Positions 59,854-64,000 of a stretch of DNA of 64,000 bases are shown in pieces. The stretch's first letter is position 1. Every line of letters begins with the position of its first letter. The position numbers were made by a program, and so were the translations under genes. Under the pieces are notes generated by a model. That model was given only the letters and a program-made list of their open reading frames with translations, made no database searches and was not told the origin of the DNA. Origin of the DNA: Falsiroseomonas frigidaquae (lineage in GTDB: Bacteria > Pseudomonadota > Alphaproteobacteria > Acetobacterales > Acetobacteraceae); contig NZ_JAAVTX010000002.1 of the NCBI RefSeq assembly GCF_012163145.1, positions 434,001-498,000 of the forward strand, in the 5' to 3' direction.

Positions 59854-60813
59854 ATGTCAGTGACCCGCCGCACCCTGCTGGCCGCCCCGCTTGCCCTGCC
59901 CTTCATCGCCCCGGCGCGGGCGCAGCCAGGCTGGCAGCCGACCCGGCCGATCCAGCTCATCGTCGGCTTCGCCCCCGGTGGCGGCTCCGACATCATCGCC
60001 CGCACCATCGCGGAGGCCGCGGCCCCGCTGTTCCCGCAGCCGCTGGTGGTGGTGAACCGGCCCGGTGCCGGTGGCGCCATCGCCGCCGAATTCGTCAGCC
60101 GGGCGGCGCCGGATGGCCACACGCTGCTGATCGCGGGCGGGTCCGAGAGCACCTCCCTGCCCGCGCATCGGGACCTGCCCTATGACCCGAAGCGGTCCTT
60201 CACCTCCGTCATTCGCTTGACGCGAAATGCGCATTTCATCTGCGCCCGCGGCAAGGGCGGCCGCTTCACCAGCATGCAGCAGGTGATCGAGGCGGCGAAG
60301 GCGCGGCCGGAGGCGGTGACGCATGGCTCCTCCGGCGTCGGCACGCTGTCGCATTCCATCTTCATCATGCTCGGCCGGGCGACGGGGACGGAGCTGCTGC
60401 ACGTGCCCTATACCGGCGGCGGACCGCAGCAGCAGGCACTTCTGGCGGGCCAGGTGGACCTGGTGGTGCAGGCCTCGGACGAGTTGCGGGGCCTCGCCGC
60501 CTCCGGCGACATCCTGCCGCTGGCCTGCGCCAGCGCCCGGCGCATGCCCGCCTATCCGCAGGTGCCGACGCTGCGGGAGCTGGGGATCGAGCTGGTGGCG
60601 GACAATATGAAGGGCTGGGTCGGCCCGGCCGGGATGCCGCCGGAGATGGTGGGCTATCTGCATGACCGCTTCCGCCAGGGCATGTCCTCGCCCGGCTGGC
60701 AGCGCTTCATGGAAACCACCGGCGAGGCCGATGGCTATGCCAACGGCGCCGATTTCCAGCGCGACATGGACACGCTGCTGGACAACATCCGCGCGGCGAT
60801 GCGCCGCGCCTGA
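59854..60813 (+). CDS. Bug/TctC family tripartite tricarboxylate transporter substrate-binding protein
   Basis: A 319-residue periplasmic receptor. The signal peptide VTRRTLLAAPLALPFIAPARA carries paired arginines. The Bug motifs LIVGFAPGGGSDIIARTIAE and VVVNRPGAGGAIAAEFVSR are intact, and VPYTGGGPQQQALLAGQVD lies in the second lobe. The start follows GGGAGAG. It precedes a 3-hydroxyisobutyrate-dehydrogenase-like gene by 13 bases; binding of a related hydroxy acid is conceivable but not shown. Confidence 0.92.
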   Translation: MSVTRRTLLAAPLALPFIAPARAQPGWQPTRPIQLIVGFAPGGGSDIIARTIAEAAAPLFPQPLVVVNRPGAGGAIAAEFVSRAAPDGHTLLIAGGSESTSLPAHRDLPYDPKRSFTSVIRLTRNAHFICARGKGGRFTSMQQVIEAAKARPEAVTHGSSGVGTLSHSIFIMLGRATGTELLHVPYTGGGPQQQALLAGQVDLVVQASDELRGLAASGDILPLACASARRMPAYPQVPTLRELGIELVADNMKGWVGPAGMPPEMVGYLHDRFRQGMSSPGWQRFMETTGEADGYANGADFQRDMDTLLDNIRAAMRRA

Positions 60814-60826
60814 CCAGGGAAACAGC

Positions 60827-61738
60827 ATGACCGACACGATCCAGCCGCCCGCCCCCGTTGCCTTCGTAGGCTTGGGCGTGATGGGGGCCGCCATGGCCGC
60901 CAATCTCGCCAAGGCCGGCTATGCGCTGGCTGTGTCCAACCGCAGCCGCGGCAAGGCGGCGGCGCTGGAGGCGAGCGGCGCACGCTGGGCCGAGACGCCG
61001 GCAGAGGCCGCGCGTGGCGCCGCCTTCGTCGCGCTCTGCCTGCCGGACACGCCGGATGTGGAGGCTGTACTGTTCGGGAAGGATGGCGTGGCGAAGGGTG
61101 TGGCACCGGGAACCGTGGTGGTGGATTTCTCCACCATCTCCGCCGCCGCCGCCGCGGGCTTCGCGGCCCGGCTGGCGGCGGAGACGGGCGCGATCCTGCT
61201 GGACAGCCCGGTCTCCGGCGGGCCGAAGGGCGCGCTGGACGGCACGCTGACCTGCATGGTCGGCGGCGACGCCAACGCCTTCGCCCGCGCCGAGCCCTGT
61301 TTCCGGGCCATGGGCAAGACGCTGACGCATCTTGGCCCGGCCGGGGCCGGGCAGGTGTGCAAGTCGGCCAACCAGCTGATCGTTGCGACGACCATGCTGG
61401 CGGTGGCGGAGGCGCTGGCGCTGGGCGCCAAGGCCGGGCTGGATGGGGAGAAGATGCGCCAGGCACTGCGCGGCGGCAGCGCCGCCAGCTTCGTCATGGA
61501 GAACCACGCGGCGCGCATGCTGGCCGGCAATTTCGCGCCGGGCTTCCGGGCGGAACTGATGCGGAAGGATCTGCGCCTGTCGGCAACGGCGATGCGCGAC
61601 CACGCGGTCTTCGCCCCCGCCACGGCGCTGACGGCGCAGATGCTGGAGGCGCTGTGCACCTCCGGCCGCGGCGGGCTGGACAGCGCCTCGGTCGGGGCGC
61701 TGGTGGCCGAGCTTTCCGGTGTGCCGGGTGATCGCTGA
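60827..61738 (+). CDS. NAD(P)-dependent beta-hydroxyacid dehydrogenase (3-hydroxyisobutyrate dehydrogenase-like)
   Basis: A 303-residue enzyme. The nucleotide motif AFVGLGVMGAAMAANLAKAGY and the substrate-binding signature LLDSPVSGGPKGALDGTL (near residue 125) identify the beta-hydroxyacid dehydrogenase family. The catalytic lysine is in GQVCKSANQLIVATTM near residue 178. It could be a 3-hydroxyisobutyrate, tartronate-semialdehyde or similar dehydrogenase; sequence does not decide. Likely co-transcribed with the Bug receptor. Confidence 0.93.
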   Translation: MTDTIQPPAPVAFVGLGVMGAAMAANLAKAGYALAVSNRSRGKAAALEASGARWAETPAEAARGAAFVALCLPDTPDVEAVLFGKDGVAKGVAPGTVVVDFSTISAAAAAGFAARLAAETGAILLDSPVSGGPKGALDGTLTCMVGGDANAFARAEPCFRAMGKTLTHLGPAGAGQVCKSANQLIVATTMLAVAEALALGAKAGLDGEKMRQALRGGSAASFVMENHAARMLAGNFAPGFRAELMRKDLRLSATAMRDHAVFAPATALTAQMLEALCTSGRGGLDSASVGALVAELSGVPGDR

Positions 61739-61782
61739 AGGCCGAATGGCCGGAAGCGTGAATCACCCGGCCCTGAGAAGGC

Positions 61783-62298
61783 TTATGCCGGGCGCTTGAA
61801 GGCCACCTTGTCGTTCTCGCCGGCCTTCGGCGGCTCGCCGGTGATGGCCGATTTCACATAGCCATAGGCGTGCAGCAGGGTGGAGGACGGGGCGTCCCAA
61901 TATTCGGCGCCCTCGACCTCCACCTTCAGCAGCGCGGCGTTGGGGTCTTCCGGGCCGTTCGGGAACCAGGTGCGCAGCGGCTCGGACCACATCGCCTTCT
62001 GCTTCGCCACGTCGCGGATGATCTGCGCGGTGCCGGAGATCGAGACGTAGTTCTGGTCGGACGGCTCGGCATAGGCCAGCAGCACCCGCTCATCCTGGCG
62101 GATCTCGTCGGCCTTGGGAGAGGCGCCTGCGGTGAAGAACCACAGCGTGCCGTCGAATTCCTTCATCTCCACCGCGCGCATCGGGCGACCGCGCATGTGG
62201 CCCTGCTGGTCGAGGGTGACCATGGTCGCCACCTCGATGTCGCGGATCAGCTCCCAAACCTTGTCGCGGGCGGCCTGGTCGGTGCGTGTCTGGGTCAT
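61783..62298 (-). CDS. Pyridoxamine 5'-phosphate oxidase-fold general stress-type protein
   Basis: A 171-residue flavin/F420-type split-barrel protein. Segments IEVATMVTLDQQGHMRGRPM and GTLWFFTAGASPKADEIRQ, and YVSISGTAQIIRDVAKQKAMW, match the general stress protein 26 subgroup of the PNPOx-like fold rather than PdxH. The start used has GGAG 8 bases upstream. Cofactor and substrate are unknown. It is divergent from the enoyl-CoA hydratase, 125 bases between starts. Confidence 0.9.
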   Translation of the reverse strand: MTQTRTDQAARDKVWELIRDIEVATMVTLDQQGHMRGRPMRAVEMKEFDGTLWFFTAGASPKADEIRQDERVLLAYAEPSDQNYVSISGTAQIIRDVAKQKAMWSEPLRTWFPNGPEDPNAALLKVEVEGAEYWDAPSSTLLHAYGYVKSAITGEPPKAGENDKVAFKRPA

Positions 62299-62423
62299 GG
62301 ATGGCTCCTGTGGTCGGTCGCGGTCAGAACGGATGGGCGGGGCGCGGGTTGCGTGCAGCCATCTGGCCGCCATTCTCCGCGGCCATCTGGCCGAGCGCGC
62401 AGCGCGGCGTTACGGTCGCGCCC

Positions 62424-63206
62424 ATGTCGCACCCCCTGATCAAGCTCGCGCGCGATGGCGCCATCGTCATCCTCACCATCGACCGGCCGGCCAAGCGCAA
62501 CGCCATGGACCTGCCGATGTGGATCGGCCTGGCCGAGGCGGTGGAGGCCTGCTCGGCCGATGACGATCTGCGCTGCCTGGTGCTGCGCGGCGCCGGCGAG
62601 GACGCCTTCTGCGCCGGCGCCGACATCGCCGCCTTCGCGACCGAGCGCGGCACGCCGGAACGGGAGGCGGTCTATGCCGCCGAGATCGGCCGCAGCTTCC
62701 AGTCGCTCCGCCTGTGCCGCCACCCGGTGGTCGCCGCCTGCCGCGGCTGGACCATGGGCGGCGGGGCCGGGCTGGCGACGATGGCGGATTTCCGCGTCGG
62801 CGGCCCCGCCACGCGCATCGGCATCCCGGCGCGCAACCTGAACATCTTCTATGCCTATGAGGAGCTGGACCCGCTGTTGCAGTCGGTCGGCTACGGCGTG
62901 GCGATGGAGATGCTGGTTGAGGGCCGCGTCTTCACCGGCGCCGAGGCCTACGAGAAGGGCCTGCTGTCCCGCCTGGTGGAGGATGCGGCGGTGCAGGAGG
63001 AGGCGCTGTCCATGGCCCACCGCATCGCCCAGGGCGCGCCACTGGCCAACCGCTTCCACAAGCGGGCGCTGCAGGAGTTGCGCGGCGCGCTGCCGATCAG
63101 CGCGGAGCAGTACGAGGCGAGCAAGAGCTTCCCCTACACCGAGGATTTCCGGGAGGCGACGCGGGCCTTCGTGGAGAAGCGGAAGCCGGTGTTCAGGGGG
63201 CGCTGA
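62424..63206 (+). CDS. Enoyl-CoA hydratase/isomerase family protein
   Basis: A 260-residue crotonase-fold protein. The oxyanion-hole motifs are GEDAFCAGADIAAF near residue 65 and CRGWTMGGGAGLATMADFRV near residue 110. At the usual catalytic-Glu region the sequence reads IPARNLNIFYAYEELDPLLQ, so the exact activity (hydratase, isomerase or other) is not certain. The start ATG at 62424 fits family length. It could act with the 3-hydroxybutyryl-CoA dehydrogenase encoded 4 kb upstream. Confidence 0.93.
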   Translation: MSHPLIKLARDGAIVILTIDRPAKRNAMDLPMWIGLAEAVEACSADDDLRCLVLRGAGEDAFCAGADIAAFATERGTPEREAVYAAEIGRSFQSLRLCRHPVVAACRGWTMGGGAGLATMADFRVGGPATRIGIPARNLNIFYAYEELDPLLQSVGYGVAMEMLVEGRVFTGAEAYEKGLLSRLVEDAAVQEEALSMAHRIAQGAPLANRFHKRALQELRGALPISAEQYEASKSFPYTEDFREATRAFVEKRKPVFRGR

Positions 63207-63210
63207 GGCT

Positions 63211-63570
63211 TCAGCGAGTTAGAGACCCCCACTCCGACCTGTCCCCCAACACCCGCGCGATATCCGCCACCACCCCGCCCAGGTTCTCGCGCACCTCGTT
63301 GTTCCAGTAGCGCAGCACCCGCCACCCCGCAGCGGCCATCGCCTTATCGCGCGCGGCATCCCGTGCATCGCCGTGCTGGCCGCCATCCACCTCGACGACC
63401 AGTCGGGCCTCCAGGCAGGCAAAGTCGGCGACATGCGGCGGGATGGGGTGCTGGCGGCGGAAAGCGGCGCCGAGCGCGTCCTGACGCAGAGCCTGCCAGA
63501 GACGGCGTTCCTCGGCCGTCGCGTCGCGGCGCAGGCGGCGGGCGATGTCACGGAGGTGGGGGTCGCGCAT
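63211..63570 (-). CDS. DUF559 domain protein (Vsr-like endonuclease fold)
   Basis: A 119-residue protein of the DUF559 family, related to very-short-patch-repair endonucleases. Core features are ARRLRRDATAEERRLWQALR at the N-terminus, FRRQHPIPPHVADFACLEARLVVEVDGGQH with acidic catalytic-type residues, and GWRVLRYWNNEVREN near the end. Activity has rarely been tested. It converges on the enoyl-CoA hydratase gene, 4 bases apart, and GC-rich palindromes lie next to its start. Confidence 0.93.
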   Translation of the reverse strand: MRDPHLRDIARRLRRDATAEERRLWQALRQDALGAAFRRQHPIPPHVADFACLEARLVVEVDGGQHGDARDAARDKAMAAAGWRVLRYWNNEVRENLGGVVADIARVLGDRSEWGSLTR

Positions 63571-63591
63571 GTCGGGAAACCCCCACCCCGA

Positions 63592-63653
63592 CCCTCCCCC
63601 GCAAGTGCGGGAGAGGGAGAGACCGGTAACCTCCCCCGCAAGCGCGGGGGAGG
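63592..63653. repeat. Two GC-rich palindromes between DUF559 gene and hppA
   Basis: CCCTCCCCCGC-AAGT-GCGGGAGAGGG (63592-63617, 10 of 11 paired) and CCTCCCCCGC-AAGC-GCGGGGGAGG (63630-63653, perfect 10-bp stem). They share the stem sequence and are related to the repeats after etfA. They look like extragenic palindromic repeats; on the minus strand they follow the hppA stop and could protect or end that transcript. Confidence 0.75.
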
Positions 63654-63665
63654 GCGAAGCCCAAC

Positions 63666-64000
<335 letters not shown>

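Overview
This window is a very GC-rich piece of a Gram-negative alphaproteobacterial chromosome. Three features point to the family Acetobacteraceae, most likely a Roseomonas-like genus: three Bug/TctC-type periplasmic solute-binding proteins, the housekeeping order rpsF-rpsR-DUF2232-rplI ... dnaB-alr-ABC-radA-cvpA-purF, and the overall codon bias. The taxonomic call is inference; no rRNA or tRNA gene is present. The sequence is almost solid coding, with no prophage, insertion sequence, integron or CRISPR array. Both ends cut genes: a TetR regulator on the left and an hppA-type H+-pyrophosphatase on the right.

Left part (1-16.0 kb, almost all minus strand). A housekeeping block reads rpsF-rpsR-DUF2232-rplI, a cyclopropane-fatty-acid synthase homologue, dnaB-alr-MlaE/MlaF-like ABC pair, an Xre/RES toxin-antitoxin pair, radA, a nucleotide-sugar epimerase, cvpA, purF, SDR, aldo/keto reductase and tetR. 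Two DnaA-box-like 9-mers lie just upstream of dnaB. A palindromic operator overlaps a promoter in front of the aldo/keto reductase-tetR pair.

Centre-left (16.2-30.2 kb, mostly plus). A fatty-acid synthesis cluster (fabD, a double-domain GNAT acetyltransferase, fabG, acpP, fabF) is followed by mltG, an EamA transporter and TerC. The cluster is interrupted on the opposite strand by a DUF1127 small protein. Next come an Hsp20 gene with an FNR/FixK-type box upstream, an SDR, yicC-gmk, and a transporter/amidohydrolase/Bug-receptor group.

Centre (30.2-41.9 kb). DUF2235 hydrolase, Bug receptor, an Asp/Glu-racemase-superfamily protein, a CoA-binding protein, DUF2076, a LysR regulator whose start codon touches a 9-bp palindrome, wecB-wecC (ManNAcA synthesis), a Ca/Na exchanger, an MFS carrier and a TRIC-type channel.

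Right part (41.9-64 kb). Amino-acid/peptide enzymes (D-serine-dehydratase-like, threonine-synthase-like, two M20 hydrolases, a TPR protein, an atypical SDR), ynfA, LOG-ribF, a large MscS channel, an MFS carrier, a HIG1-type protein, etfB-etfA-3-hydroxyacyl-CoA dehydrogenase-ion channel, Bug receptor-HIBADH-like dehydrogenase, a PNPOx-fold protein, enoyl-CoA hydratase and a DUF559 protein.

The least conventional content is non-coding. Two unrelated fold-back elements of about 155 bp (31351-31502 and 51162-51320) each fill the gap between convergent genes, and their inverted termini run into the flanking stop codons. There are also GC-rich hairpin clusters, several 15-26 bp tandem repeats and several operator-like palindromes. 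I do not see a clearly new multigene defence or biosynthetic system. The best accessory candidates are the Xre/RES module and the fold-back elements.
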